From Sphingomonas sp. OK281 (GTDB taxonomy: Bacteria; Pseudomonadota; Alphaproteobacteria; Sphingomonadales; Sphingomonadaceae), in the NCBI RefSeq assembly GCF_900115295.1, contig NZ_FOVZ01000001.1, forward strand, positions 372,001 to 436,000: a stretch of DNA of 64,000 bases. The letters are read 5' to 3'. Made by a program: the position numbers and the translations under genes. Below the pieces are notes generated by a model. That model ran no database searches. It had not been told where the DNA came from and saw only the letters and a program-made list of their open reading frames with translations. Positions within the stretch are counted from its first letter, which is position 1, and each line of letters opens with the position of its first letter. Of the stretch, positions 45,268 to 55,679 are shown piece by piece.

Positions 45268-45794
45268 TCGGCGCCGCGCTTGTTCTGGATCGCGGCGACG
45301 ATGCGGGCCGCCAGCGGGAACATCAGGATCGTGACCGCGATCTGTGCGATCAGTATGGTATCGACATGCGCGCCGACCGGTACCGCGATGAAGCGCCCGG
45401 CGATGATGCTTGCCGCGATCAGCCCGCCCGCGATCAGCCAGTCCTGCCAATAGTCGCGGAAGGCGAGGCGTTGTTCGATCATGTCGATCGCGACGAACGC
45501 GAGCGACCATGTCAGCACTGCGCTGCCGAGCGGCTGGCCGCTTACGAGATCATCGAAGAAGCCGAGCGGCGCGGCGGCCCAAGGCTTGAACGAGAACCGC
45601 GCGAGCAGCCGCCACGCGAGCAGCATGACGAACCCGAACGGCGGCAGCAGCGGGATCGTCGCGACCACCGGGACGATCGTGATCAGCGATCCGGCCATCA
45701 CCGTCAGCCACGGGATCGCGCGCGACCGGCCAGCGGGGATCTTGGTCTCGAACGGCTTGTAATCGACGCTGTCGACCAGGCGAGGCGGCATCAT
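45264..45794 (-). CDS. mreD: Rod-shape-determining protein MreD
   Basis: The 176-residue integral membrane protein has about five hydrophobic helices, including LPPFGFVMLLAWRLLARF, with FFDDLVSGQPLGSAVLTWSL, the typical MreD segment. It links MreC to the elongation machinery. It overlaps mreC and mrdA through ATGA junctions at both ends, so the three are translationally coupled. Confidence 0.93.
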   Translation of the reverse strand: MMPPRLVDSVDYKPFETKIPAGRSRAIPWLTVMAGSLITIVPVVATIPLLPPFGFVMLLAWRLLARFSFKPWAAAPLGFFDDLVSGQPLGSAVLTWSLAFVAIDMIEQRLAFRDYWQDWLIAGGLIAASIIAGRFIAVPVGAHVDTILIAQIAVTILMFPLAARIVAAIQNKRGAE

Positions 45795-46663
45795 TGCTGC
45801 GTTACCGGGCGGGGCGGAGGCACCGGCATGAACACTTGCTCGACCAGCGCGAAGTCGAGCGTGTCGGGATCGGCGAACGCGCGCGCCATCACCGAATCCG
45901 ACCCCGCCTTGGTCACGCGGGCGACAGGCACGCCCGGCGCGTAGATGCCGCCGGTGCCGGTCGTGACGAACAGATCGCCTGCGTTGAAGCGGACGTTGGT
46001 CGCGTTGACCGAGCGGATGTCGATCATCCCGTCGCCGCGCCCTGCCGCGATCGCGGGCATGCCGTCGCGCGTGCGGCGGACGGGCACGATGCTGTCGCCG
46101 TCGCTGAGCAACAGTACGCGCGCCGCGTTGGGCCCGGTCTCGACGACGCGCCCGATCAGGCCATCCGGGCCGCGGACGGGCATGCCGGGCAGTACGCCGC
46201 TCCAGCGACCCGCGTTGAGCAACGCATAGCGCCGCCCGCTCGACGCGCTCGAACTCACCAGCCGTGCGGTCACGACCGGCGCAGTCGAGCGTTCGCGGAT
46301 CGCGAGCAGGCTGCGCAACCGGCGATTGTCATACGCGATCGTCCGCGCACGCATCAGCAGCGCCCGCGTCCGCTCGCGATCCGCACGAAGCGCGACGTTC
46401 TCCTGCTTCACGAAGAAGTAGTTGCCGATCGCATCGGGGATGCCGGAGATCGACGTGCCTATGGTGGCGAGTCCGGTCGAGACCGGCGTCGTCACCCCCG
46501 CGACACCCATCCGCAGCGCCGAAAACGCGGGCGGATTGAACGTCGACGCGACGAGCAGCACCAGGCCCACCACCGCACCGGCGACGGCGAGCACATAGCC
46601 CATGAACACACCATATTGCCGACGCCGGGAAAACCCCGTGCGCCGGTCGCGGGCTGGCGCCAT
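45791..46663 (-). CDS. mreC: Rod-shape-determining protein MreC
   Basis: The 290-residue protein has one membrane helix near residues 22-42 (GYVLAVAGAVVGLVLLVAS), a coiled coil (QENVALRADRERTRALLMR) and a periplasmic beta domain with ALLNAGRWSGVLPGMPVRG, GLIGRVVETG and DLFVTTGTGGIYAPGVPVARV. It forms a scaffold that activates PBP2. The first 20 residues are basic and cytoplasmic. It lies 106 bp after mreB. Confidence 0.95.
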   Translation of the reverse strand: MAPARDRRTGFSRRRQYGVFMGYVLAVAGAVVGLVLLVASTFNPPAFSALRMGVAGVTTPVSTGLATIGTSISGIPDAIGNYFFVKQENVALRADRERTRALLMRARTIAYDNRRLRSLLAIRERSTAPVVTARLVSSSASSGRRYALLNAGRWSGVLPGMPVRGPDGLIGRVVETGPNAARVLLLSDGDSIVPVRRTRDGMPAIAAGRGDGMIDIRSVNATNVRFNAGDLFVTTGTGGIYAPGVPVARVTKAGSDSVMARAFADPDTLDFALVEQVFMPVPPPRPVTQQ

Positions 46664-46769
46664 GCGCCTGTCCCCCTGTCTCGGGCGCCGCCGAAGCGCA
46701 GGGGCCAGATCCCCCGCGACTCGGACGACGCGATTTCGTGTCCGCGTGTCTTAAAGCAAAAACAATCTC

Positions 46770-47813
<1,044 letters not shown>

Positions 47814-47985
47814 TCAATCAGGGTCCCGTAATCCTGGCCGCCGGACGGGCGAACCACCACCAACAATCATGCGCACGCACATCATCTCGCGTGACCCGCC
47901 GGCGGTTTTAAGCACCGGGTGCCTATACTCTATATATGGCGTTTGCGGGTCGCGGGATGCCGTCGCTTGGTCTAGACGGAAACCC

Positions 47986-49791
47986 ATGTCAATACGGCGC
48001 CTCCCCGAGCATCTGGTCAATCGCATCGCCGCCGGTGAAGTGGTGGAAAGACCCGCCAGCGCGTTGAAGGAGTTAGTCGAAAACGCCATCGACGCAGGGG
48101 CGGGCCGCATCGCGATTCTCCTTTTGGAAGGAGGCACTTCGCGCATCGAAGTCGCCGATGACGGCTGCGGGATGACCCCCGCGGACATGGCGCTGGCGCT
48201 CGAACGCCATGCGACCTCCAAGCTGCCCGACGAGTTTATCGAATCGGTCGTGACGCTCGGCTTTCGCGGCGAGGCGTTGCCCTCGATCGCGAGCGTCGCA
48301 AGGCTGACGATCGAAAGCCGGATCCGCGGCGCCGAGGGATGGGCGCGGACCGTCGACAATGGCAAGGTCGAGCGCGAAGGCCCCGCCGCGCTCCCGCCCG
48401 GCACGCGCGTGGTGGTCGAGGACCTGTTCGCCCGCGTCCCCGCCCGCCGCAAGTTCCTCCGCTCTCCGCGCGCCGAATACGCCGCCTGCCTCGACGTCGT
48501 CCGCCGGCTCGCGATGGCTCGGCCCGACATCGGTTTCACGCTGGAGCATGACGGCCGCCGCGCGCTGTCGGCGATGCAGGTCGAGGACCGGCCGGGCAGG
48601 GTGGCGACGCTCACCGACCGCGCACTCGCCGACAATTCGGTCGCGATCGACCTCGAACGCGAAGGGCTCGTGCTCGGCGGCGTCGCCAGCCTGCCGACCT
48701 ACAATCGCGGCATCGCCGACCACCAGTATCTCTTCGTCAACGGGCGGCCCGTAAAGGACCGCCTGCTGATGGGCGCGATCCGCGGCGCCTATGCCGAGAT
48801 GCTCCCGCGCGACCGCCACGCGGTGGTGGCGCTGTTCCTCGACATCCCCACCGACCAGGTCGACGTCAACGTCCACCCCGCCAAGACCGAAGTCCGCTTC
48901 CGCGACCCCGCAATGGTGAGAGGCCTCATAGTCTCGGGCTTGCGCCGCGCCCTCGACGCCGCCGGCCACCGCAGCCAACGTGCCAGCGAGTCCGCCCTCT
49001 CGATGTGGCAACCGGAAAACATCTCCTCTCCCCCTGGGGGAGAGGAAGGGGCCCGTCCGCGAAGCGGATGGGAAGGTGAGGGCACGCCCCAAAGGCTCCC
49101 GCTGGAAAGCCGAAGCTACAGCATCGTCAACGATTCCCGTCCAACCTTCTTCGCCGCGCCCCCGCAGGCGCGCGCCGAACCCGCCTGGACACCCCCGCCC
49201 CAAACCACCGCCTTCCCCATGGGCGTAGCCAGAGGCCAAGTCGCAAAAACCTACATAGTAGCCGAAGCCGAAGACGGCCTCGTCCTGGTCGACCAGCACG
49301 CCGCCCACGAACGCCTCGTCCTCGAACGCATGCGCGCAGCCCTGATCGGCGGCACCATCGCGAGCCAAGCCCTCCTGATCCCCGAAGTCGTAGAACTCGA
49401 CGAATCCGCCTGCGACCGCCTCGAGTCGCGCGCCAAAGAACTGTCGGAGTTCGGCCTAGACCTCGAACGCTTCGGCCCCCACGCGATGCTCGTCCGCGCA
49501 ACCCCAGCCTTGCTCGGCCAAAGCGACCCCAAAGGCCTGGTAACCGACCTAGCCGACGAACTCGCCGCCTTCGACGAGGCGCTCTCCCTGAGAGAACGCC
49601 TCGACGCGGTAGCCGGCACGATGGCCTGCCACGGCTCCGTCCGCGCCGGTCGCATATTGTCAGTAACTGAAATGAACGCGCTGCTCCGCGAAATGGAAGT
49701 CACTCCCCACTCTGGCCAATGCAATCACGGCCGCCCGACCTGGGTGAAGCTCGCACACGGCGACATTGAGAAGCTGTTCGGGCGGAAATAA
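47986..49791 (+). CDS. mutL: DNA mismatch repair protein MutL, endonuclease type
   Basis: From ATG 47986 the 601-residue protein starts MSIRRLPEHLVNRIAAGEVV, with the GHKL ATPase motifs (KELVENAIDAG; DDGCGM; TLGFRGEALPSIASVA) in the first 110 residues. The C-terminal domain holds DQHAAHERLVLE from residue 436, the exact DQHA(X)2E(X)4E metal-binding motif of nicking MutL, and ACHGSVRAGR. The linker contains an in-frame palindromic repeat (about residues 347-366) that adds Gly/Pro/Glu-rich residues. The N-terminal extension of the frame upstream of 47986 is unlike MutL and is excluded. A TATACT at 47924 may be its -10 box. Confidence 0.97.
   Translation: MSIRRLPEHLVNRIAAGEVVERPASALKELVENAIDAGAGRIAILLLEGGTSRIEVADDGCGMTPADMALALERHATSKLPDEFIESVVTLGFRGEALPSIASVARLTIESRIRGAEGWARTVDNGKVEREGPAALPPGTRVVVEDLFARVPARRKFLRSPRAEYAACLDVVRRLAMARPDIGFTLEHDGRRALSAMQVEDRPGRVATLTDRALADNSVAIDLEREGLVLGGVASLPTYNRGIADHQYLFVNGRPVKDRLLMGAIRGAYAEMLPRDRHAVVALFLDIPTDQVDVNVHPAKTEVRFRDPAMVRGLIVSGLRRALDAAGHRSQRASESALSMWQPENISSPPGGEEGARPRSGWEGEGTPQRLPLESRSYSIVNDSRPTFFAAPPQARAEPAWTPPPQTTAFPMGVARGQVAKTYIVAEAEDGLVLVDQHAAHERLVLERMRAALIGGTIASQALLIPEVVELDESACDRLESRAKELSEFGLDLERFGPHAMLVRATPALLGQSDPKGLVTDLADELAAFDEALSLRERLDAVAGTMACHGSVRAGRILSVTEMNALLREMEVTPHSGQCNHGRPTWVKLAHGDIEKLFGRK
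49023..49082. repeat. Palindromic repeat element inserted in frame in mutL
   Basis: CTCTCCCCC-T-GGGGGAGAG (49026-49044) is a perfect stem, followed by a second imperfect one, CCCGTCCGC-GAA-GCGGATGGG (49052-49072). The layout, with GGAAGGTGAGGG after it, is that of short repeats normally found between genes in sphingomonads. It encodes SPPGGEEGARPRSGWEGEG in the MutL linker. Confidence 0.75.
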
Positions 49792-49963
49792 GGGGGCGGC
49801 GGCGACCTGCACTGTTGGTGATCGGTTTACAGGACTGGCTGCCGGTCCGCTAACCTCCCATCCCGACAATGTTCGCTTGCGCTAAAGGCGTGTTCGTGCA
49901 TTCTGGGTACGTATATCGTCGTGGACTGCAATTGATCCAGGCTGCGGCAACAGGGGACAGGCA

Positions 49964-50527
49964 TTGAGATCATCTTTACGCAGGTGCGTGGTCGGATTGG
50001 CGTTTCTTACGGTTTCTGCGTTCGCTGAAGCGAAAGGCATCACATATGATTGCGATACAGCTGCCGATCACTTTTCCGAATTGAGCATGCCAGTCGACAC
50101 AGTTACCTTTACGGTAACTGGAAAGGTACAACTGAAAACACTTGCCCCAAGCGCGACCTATGCTCCAATTGCTCGCGTTCAAATTGCATCTTCGGCCGCT
50201 CCGGGCCAAGCGCCCGATATATATGCGGGGTTCGCGCTCACAGCATTGCCCGTAGATGCTAAAAAGGCACCGGCAGGGATGCCTGCAGTTCAGATGCTAG
50301 GGTATAGCGTCAACGGCAAGGAGGACGATATCATCCCATTCTCGTTGCTGACGAAGCCGGGTACCATTCAGCCCTTTAGTTTGACGTATGACGGCAAGGC
50401 CGTCGTCGTAAACCTTGGAGGCGAAGCAAAACAGTTTCCTTTAAGAACGAAAGAACCCGTCGTGCGGCTCATTTGCTCGACGGGTGAGTTTCTTTTCACG
50501 GATATTACAATTATCTCATCGCGGTAG
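49964..50527 (+). CDS. Secreted hypothetical protein, lower GC than neighbours
   Basis: The 187-residue product has a signal peptide (RRCVVGLAFLTVSAFAEAKG) and a mature beta-rich domain (TVTFTVTGKVQLKTLA; PAVQMLGYSVNGKEDD; LTYDGKAVVVNLGG) with two Cys that could form a disulfide. It starts at TTG 49964, behind AGGGGACAGG. Third-position AT content is clearly higher than in mutL or rpsM, which suggests recent acquisition. No family was recognised. Confidence 0.7.
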   Translation: MRSSLRRCVVGLAFLTVSAFAEAKGITYDCDTAADHFSELSMPVDTVTFTVTGKVQLKTLAPSATYAPIARVQIASSAAPGQAPDIYAGFALTALPVDAKKAPAGMPAVQMLGYSVNGKEDDIIPFSLLTKPGTIQPFSLTYDGKAVVVNLGGEAKQFPLRTKEPVVRLICSTGEFLFTDITIISSR

Positions 50528-50732
50528 TGCCATTTTGATAGTTTACTCAGTCCGGGCCATAGGTACGATGGCATCGAACTCTTCTTAATTATGTCTGGCT
50601 TGTTCGGGCTCCACGGTGCTGCGAACTTGGTACATGAGATACGTGCCACGGTGGTCCTGGGAGCAAATTCAGCGCAACCGGGTAATCTATCGTCATGGCC
50701 ATCGCTCACCATTTAAGGCATTGCGCCTCGAT

Positions 50733-50978
50733 ATGGACGCACTCTCCCTATTCGGCCTAGCCGCGGTCTCCTTCACCCTGCTATGCTATGCCAGGGAAGC
50801 CGGCTCGCACTGGTGGACGCTCGGTTTCGCATTCGGCTGCGTGCTCGGCTCGATCTACGGTTTCCTCCAGGGTGCGTGGCCGTTCGGGGTGGTCGAGTTG
50901 ATCTGGACGGTCGTCTCGTTCCGCCGCTGGCTCAAGATGCGTCAGACTGCACCGTCCTACGCGGAACCGGTCGCTTGA
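50733..50978 (+). CDS. Small conserved-type membrane protein
   Basis: From ATG 50733 the 81-residue protein has three hydrophobic segments: LFGLAAVSFTLLCYAR, WWTLGFAFGCVLGSIYGFLQ and WPFGVVELIWTVVSFRRW. The compact motif GFLQGAWPFGVVE is reminiscent of small membrane proteins seen widely in alphaproteobacteria. The frame upstream is Arg-rich and not coding. Function unknown. Confidence 0.7.
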   Translation: MDALSLFGLAAVSFTLLCYAREAGSHWWTLGFAFGCVLGSIYGFLQGAWPFGVVELIWTVVSFRRWLKMRQTAPSYAEPVA

Positions 50979-51132
50979 CACTGCGTTAGCGTGCGCTTAT
51001 TCGAACTCTCCCCGACACGACGGTTCCGGCGGCGCTTGTTTGCGTTCGTCGCTATCGTGCGTTTCGGTTCATCGCTAAGAGATGAGGTCTGTGCAGCCAT
51101 GCCGGACCTCGTGGAGCAGGAGAACCAAGTTC

Positions 51133-51501
51133 ATGGCACGTATCGCGGGTGTTAATATCCCGACCAACAAGCGCGTGGTGATCGCGCTGACCTATATTCA
51201 CGGCATCGGTTCGACCAAGGCCAAGGAAATCGTCGCGAAGCTCGGCATCGCCGATACCGCACGCGTCCAGGACCTGACCGATCAGGAAGTCCTGCACATC
51301 CGCGAGACGATCGACGCCGATCACACCGTCGAGGGCGATCTGCGCCGCCAGACCTCGATGAACATCAAGCGCCTGATGGATCTCGCCTGCTATCGCGGCC
51401 TGCGTCATCGCAAGGGCCTCCCGGTCCGCGGCCAGCGCACGCATACCAATGCGCGCACCCGCAAGGGCAAGGCCAAGCCGATCGCCGGCAAGAAGAAGTA
51501 A
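51133..51501 (+). CDS. rpsM: 30S ribosomal protein S13
   Basis: The 122-residue protein begins [20 protein letters not shown] and ends in the basic tail [21 protein letters not shown], with [19 protein letters not shown] in the middle, all standard for S13. It sits at the head of the small subunit and contacts tRNA. ATG 51133 follows AGGAGAA. It opens the rpsM-rpsK-rpoA-rplQ set. Confidence 0.99.
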   Translation: MARIAGVNIPTNKRVVIALTYIHGIGSTKAKEIVAKLGIADTARVQDLTDQEVLHIRETIDADHTVEGDLRRQTSMNIKRLMDLACYRGLRHRKGLPVRGQRTHTNARTRKGKAKPIAGKKK

Positions 51502-51585
51502 TCCACTTTTTCAATGGATTACTCCGCCGGCCCTGGTCCCAACGGGCCGCCCGGCGTCACGCAGATACAGGTCAGGAAATACACC

Positions 51586-51975
51586 ATGGCACGCGAACCT
51601 CAGCGCATTAAGCGGCGCGAGCGCAAGAACATCACCTCTGGCGTCGCTCACGTGAATGCCAGCTTCAACAACACCATGATCACGATCACCGATGCCCAGG
51701 GCAACGCGATCTCGTGGTCGTCGGCCGGCGCAATGGGCTTCAAGGGCTCGCGCAAGTCGACTCCGTACGCGGCCCAGGTCGCAGCGGAAGACGCCGGCAA
51801 GAAGGCCGCCGAGCACGGCGTCCGCACGATCGAAGTCGAGGTCAAGGGCCCCGGCTCGGGTCGCGAATCGGCCCTGCGCGCGCTTCAGGCAGTCGGTTTC
51901 CAGATCACGTCGATCCGCGACGTGACCTCGATCCCGCACAACGGCGTTCGCCCTTCAAAGCGTCGTCGCGTCTGA
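51586..51975 (+). CDS. rpsK: 30S ribosomal protein S11
   Basis: The 129-residue protein contains [33 protein letters not shown] and the C-terminal [15 protein letters not shown], as expected for S11. It forms part of the platform of the small subunit. ATG 51586 lies 84 bp after rpsM; AGGAAAT precedes it. Confidence 0.99.
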   Translation: MAREPQRIKRRERKNITSGVAHVNASFNNTMITITDAQGNAISWSSAGAMGFKGSRKSTPYAAQVAAEDAGKKAAEHGVRTIEVEVKGPGSGRESALRALQAVGFQITSIRDVTSIPHNGVRPSKRRRV

Positions 51976-52072
51976 TTCTCCGCCTCCCGTGCGCGGTTGA
52001 TCGCGCCGCACGGGTGTATTTTATTGGTCGGCGGACACACCCGTTCGCCGGCCCCCAAATTAGGGGAAGCAT

Positions 52073-53143
52073 GTGTCTGTCAACGCAAAGAACTGGCAGG
52101 AACTCAAGAAGCCCAGCGGCCTGGAGAAAAAGGCCGGTGGCGACACCAAGCGCAAGGCGACCTTCATCGCCGAGCCGCTCGAGCGTGGCTTCGGCCTGAC
52201 GCTCGGCAACGCGCTGCGTCGCGTGTTGCTCTCGTCGCTGCAGGGCGCGGCCGTCACCTCGATCAAGATCGAGAACGTGCTGCATGAGTTCTCGTCTTTG
52301 GCCGGCGTCCGCGAGGACGTGACCGACATCGTCCTCAACGTGAAGCAGATCGCGATCCGCATGCAGGGCGAGGGGCCCAAGCGCCTCCAGCTCTCGGCAA
52401 CGGGTCCGGGTGAAGTCAAGGCCGGCGACATCGCCGTCTCGGGCGACATCGAGATCATGAACAAGGATCTCGTGATCTGCCACCTCGATGAGGGTGCGAC
52501 GCTCAACATGGAGCTGACCGCCGACATCGGTAAGGGTTACGTGCCCGCGACCGCAAACCGCCCGGCCGATGCGCCGATCGGTCTGATCCCGGTCGATGCA
52601 CTGTACTCGCCGGTACGTCAGGTGTCGTACAAGGTCGACCCGACCCGCGTCGGTCAGGACCTGGATTACGACAAGCTGACGCTGACGATCGAAACCGACG
52701 GCACGATCACCCCGGAAGACGCAGTCGGCTATGCCGGTCGCATCCTCCAGGACCAGCTCGCGCTGTTCGTCCACTTCGACGACTCGTCGGTCACGCGTTC
52801 GTCGGCCCCGATCGGCCAGGCAGCCCCCGCTGCCGGTGGTGCGGAGCCAGCAGGCGATACGCAGCAGATCAACCGTTACCTTCTCAAGAAGGTCGACGAG
52901 TTGGAGCTGTCGGTGCGCTCGGCGAACTGCCTCAAGAACGACAACATCATCTACATCGGCGATCTGGTCGGCAAGACCGAAGCCGAGATGCTGCGTACGC
53001 CTAACTTCGGCCGCAAGTCCTTGAACGAGATCAAGGAAGTGCTGTCGTCGATGGGTCTTCGCCTGGGTATGGAAATCCCCGGCTGGCCACCTGAGAACAT
53101 CGAAGAGATGGCCAAGAAGCTCGAGCAGGAGATCATGGGCTGA
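52073..53143 (+). CDS. rpoA: DNA-directed RNA polymerase alpha subunit
   Basis: The 356-residue protein has the alpha N-terminal domain ([38 protein letters not shown]) and C-terminal domain ([36 protein letters not shown]). A Gly/Ala/Pro-rich linker of about 20 residues separates them. The start is GTG at 52073, five bases after AGGGGAAG; an ATG two bases earlier is out of frame. It nucleates RNA polymerase assembly. Confidence 0.98.
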   Translation: MSVNAKNWQELKKPSGLEKKAGGDTKRKATFIAEPLERGFGLTLGNALRRVLLSSLQGAAVTSIKIENVLHEFSSLAGVREDVTDIVLNVKQIAIRMQGEGPKRLQLSATGPGEVKAGDIAVSGDIEIMNKDLVICHLDEGATLNMELTADIGKGYVPATANRPADAPIGLIPVDALYSPVRQVSYKVDPTRVGQDLDYDKLTLTIETDGTITPEDAVGYAGRILQDQLALFVHFDDSSVTRSSAPIGQAAPAAGGAEPAGDTQQINRYLLKKVDELELSVRSANCLKNDNIIYIGDLVGKTEAEMLRTPNFGRKSLNEIKEVLSSMGLRLGMEIPGWPPENIEEMAKKLEQEIMG

Positions 53144-53150
53144 TTTGGCA

Positions 53151-53173
53151 CCGGTGCAGCGCTGCTGCACCGG
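53151..53173 (+). terminator. Perfect 10-bp hairpin after rpoA
   Basis: CCGGTGCAGC (53151-53160), loop GCT and GCTGCACCGG (53164-53173) form a perfect stem 8 bp after the rpoA stop. No T-run follows, so it may attenuate or protect the mRNA instead of ending it. Confidence 0.55.
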
Positions 53174-53194
53174 AGACCAAACAGCCCGGCCGGC

Positions 53195-53214
53195 GGGTCG
53201 GTCTAGACCGACCC
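53195..53214 (+). terminator. Second hairpin in the rpoA-rplQ spacer
   Basis: GGGTCGGTC-TA-GACCGACCC is a perfect 9-bp stem with a 2-nt loop. A third, interrupted one (CGACACGGC-TTC-GCCGAGTCG) follows near 53219-53239. The 251-bp spacer is long for an alpha operon and could carry a regulatory leader of rplQ. Confidence 0.5.
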
Positions 53215-53394
53215 GTTCGACGACACGGCTTCGCCGAGTCGCCACCCGGCTGGAGACCAAGGGAAGGGCCAAGGAAGCGTCCTAGGCGTAACCTTATCCT
53301 AACCTTTGAACGAAAGGCGATCGGTCGCGGCCTCAACGGCGACCAGCTCCCGGGTACCTCACACGGCCCCTGAACGAACGAAAAGGTATTAAAC

Positions 53395-53817
53395 ATGCGC
53401 CATCGCGTAGGCGGCCGTAAGCTTCAGCGGACCTCGGCCCACCGTCTTGCTCTGTTCCGCAACATGAGCGCCGCGCTCATCAAGCACGAGCAGATCACCA
53501 CCACCGTCGCCAAGGCGAAGGAACTGCGTCCCTACGTCGAGAAGCTGATCACGCTCGCGAAGAAGGGTGGCCTGTCCAACCGTCGTCTCGCGCACGGCAA
53601 GCTGCTCGACGATGCGCAGCTGATCAAGCTGTTCGACACGCTCGCGACCCGTTATGCGGATCGCAACGGAGGCTACACCCGCGTCATCAAGGCCGGCATC
53701 CGCATGTCGGACGCCTCGCCGATGGCCGTCATTGAGTTCGTCGACCGCGACGTCTCGGCGAAGGGCCAGGATTCGGGTCCGGTGATGTCGGACGCTGAGT
53801 ACGACGACGCAGCGTAA
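53395..53817 (+). CDS. rplQ: 50S ribosomal protein L17
   Basis: The 140-residue protein begins [20 protein letters not shown] and contains [20 protein letters not shown] and [10 protein letters not shown], the L17 core. A short acidic C-terminal tail follows. It is separated from rpoA by 251 bp containing hairpins, and a short purine-rich AACGAAAAGG precedes ATG 53395. Confidence 0.99.
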   Translation: MRHRVGGRKLQRTSAHRLALFRNMSAALIKHEQITTTVAKAKELRPYVEKLITLAKKGGLSNRRLAHGKLLDDAQLIKLFDTLATRYADRNGGYTRVIKAGIRMSDASPMAVIEFVDRDVSAKGQDSGPVMSDAEYDDAA

Positions 53818-53821
53818 GACT

Positions 53822-53899
53822 GTTCTCCTGCGCACGCAGGAGCCCAGGATCACAAGCGAAACCGTCCGTTACCCTGGCCTCCTGCGTCCGCAGGAGAAC
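53822..53899. repeat. Inverted pair of palindromic repeats between rplQ and guaA
   Basis: Two copies of CTCCTGCG-NN-CGCAGGAG, each with the flank GTT...CCAGG, lie in opposite orientation about 50 bp apart and together make a large inverted repeat. This is the layout of paired REP-like elements. They could form a long hairpin at the end of the rplQ transcript. Confidence 0.65.
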
Positions 53900-53912
53900 A
53901 TGGAAACCTTAA

Positions 53913-53946
53913 GGGCCGCGTCCAGCAATGGGCGCGGCCTCTTTCG
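53913..53946 (+). terminator. Intrinsic terminator before guaA
   Basis: GGCCGCG (53914-53920) and CGCGGCC (53933-53939) form a 7-bp stem with a 12-nt loop, followed by TCTTTC. It should end transcription from the rpsM operon. Confidence 0.6.
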
Positions 53947-53976
53947 TTACGGGTCCCATCCGGCTATGCGCCCGAC

Positions 53977-55533
53977 ATGGAGCATCCAGACAGCATTCTC
54001 ATCGTCGATTTCGGCAGCCAGGTAACCCAGCTGATCGCCCGCCGCGTGCGCGAGGCCGGCGTCTATAGCGAGATCGCCCCCTTCCAGTCGGCCGAGGCTG
54101 CGTTCGACCGGATGCAGCCCAAGGGCATCATCCTCTCCGGCGGCCCCGCCTCGGTCACCACCGAGAACTCCCCGCGCGTGCCGCAACGCTTCTTCGAGGC
54201 GGGTATTCCGATCCTCGGCATCTGCTACGGCCAGCAAGTCATGTCCGCACAGCTCGGCGGCAACGTGATCGTCTCGGGCGACGGCGGCGAGTTCGGCAGC
54301 GCGTTCATCGAGGTCAAGTCCAACTGCGCGCTGTTCGACGGCCTGTGGGCGGAGGGCGAGCGCCACCAGGTCTGGATGAGCCACGGCGACAAGGTCGACG
54401 CGATCCCGCCCGGCTTCACCCCCGTCGCCACCTCGACCGGCGCGCCCTATGCGATCGTCGCCGACGAGGCGCGGCGCTTCTACGGCGTGCAGTTCCACCC
54501 CGAGGTCGTCCACACCCCCGATGGCGGCAAGCTGATCGCCAACTTCGCGCGCCACGTCTGCGGGCTCAGCGGCGACTGGACGATGGCCGAATTCCGCGAG
54601 ACCAAGATCGCCGAGATCCGCGCGCAGGTCGGCAAGGGCCGTGTCATCTGCGGCCTGTCGGGTGGTGTCGATTCGGCGGTCGCCGCCGTGCTGATCCACG
54701 AGGCGATCGGCGAGCAGCTGACCTGCGTGTACGTCGACCACGGCCTGATGCGCGCGGGCGAGAGCGAGCAGGTCGTCAGCCTGTTCCGCGGCGCGTACAA
54801 CATCCCGCTGATCCACGTGAACGTCGAGGAGCTGTTCCTCAGCGGCCTAGCCGGGATCACCGACCCCGAGCTGAAGCGCAAATTCATCGGCAAGACGTTC
54901 ATCGACGTGTTCGACACCGAGGCGAAGAAGCTCGGCGGCGCGGAGTTCCTCGCGCAGGGCACGCTGTACCCGGATGTGATCGAGAGCGTCAGCTTCACCG
55001 GCGGCCCGTCGGTGACGATCAAGAGCCACCACAATGTCGGGGGCCTGCCCGAGCGCATGAACATGAAGCTCGTCGAGCCGTTGCGCGAGCTGTTCAAGGA
55101 CGAGGTCCGCGTGCTTGGCCGCGAGCTCGGCCTGCCCGAGATCTTCGTCGGCCGTCATCCGTTCCCCGGCCCCGGTCTCGCGATCCGCATCCCTGGTGAA
55201 GTCACCAAGGAACGCTGCGACATCCTGCGCAAGGCCGACGCGATCTATCTCGAGGAGATCCGCGCGGCAGGGCTCTACGACACGATCTGGCAGGCGTTCG
55301 CGGTGCTACTGCCCGTTCGCAGCGTCGGCGTGATGGGCGACGGCCGCACCTACGACAACGTGCTGGCGTTGCGCGCGGTCACCTCGACCGACGGCATGAC
55401 GGCGCAGGCGTTCCAGTTCCCCGGCGACTTCCTACCCCGCGTCGCGACCCGGATCATCAACGAGGTCAAGGGCATCAACCGGGTGACCTACGACTACACC
55501 TCGAAGCCCCCCGGCACGATCGAGTGGGAATAA
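53977..55533 (+). CDS. guaA: GMP synthase (glutamine-hydrolysing)
   Basis: The 518-residue enzyme makes GMP from XMP, ATP and glutamine. The N-terminal glutaminase domain has Cys83 in [11 protein letters not shown] and VQFHPEV. The ATP-pyrophosphatase domain has the P-loop [11 protein letters not shown] at about residues 227-237, and the C-terminal dimer domain ends [13 protein letters not shown]...[11 protein letters not shown]. The length is normal. It follows the terminator by about 30 bp and has its own transcription unit. Confidence 0.98.
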   Translation: MEHPDSILIVDFGSQVTQLIARRVREAGVYSEIAPFQSAEAAFDRMQPKGIILSGGPASVTTENSPRVPQRFFEAGIPILGICYGQQVMSAQLGGNVIVSGDGGEFGSAFIEVKSNCALFDGLWAEGERHQVWMSHGDKVDAIPPGFTPVATSTGAPYAIVADEARRFYGVQFHPEVVHTPDGGKLIANFARHVCGLSGDWTMAEFRETKIAEIRAQVGKGRVICGLSGGVDSAVAAVLIHEAIGEQLTCVYVDHGLMRAGESEQVVSLFRGAYNIPLIHVNVEELFLSGLAGITDPELKRKFIGKTFIDVFDTEAKKLGGAEFLAQGTLYPDVIESVSFTGGPSVTIKSHHNVGGLPERMNMKLVEPLRELFKDEVRVLGRELGLPEIFVGRHPFPGPGLAIRIPGEVTKERCDILRKADAIYLEEIRAAGLYDTIWQAFAVLLPVRSVGVMGDGRTYDNVLALRAVTSTDGMTAQAFQFPGDFLPRVATRIINEVKGINRVTYDYTSKPPGTIEWE

Positions 55534-55551
55534 GCTAGACGCACATTTTAC

Positions 55552-55679
55552 GACCTCCCCCGCAAGGGGGAGGTGGCTGGCTCTTGCCAGACGGAGGGGG
55601 AGGATAAGATGCAAAGGTTACCGCTGGCCGCCCCCTCCGTCAGGCTACGCCTGCCAGCCCCCCCTGGCGGGGGAGGATC
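55552..55679. repeat. Composite palindromic repeat at the start of the metallo-beta-lactamase gene
   Basis: CCTCCCCC-GCAA-GGGGGAGG starts the element, and its right part (CCCCCTCCGTCAGGC...GCGGGGGAGG) is an inverted relative. The whole 128 bp resembles paired intergenic repeats of sphingomonads. It supplies GGAGGGGGAGG and the ATG at 55609 of the next gene, and encodes its first 20 or so residues. Confidence 0.65.
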
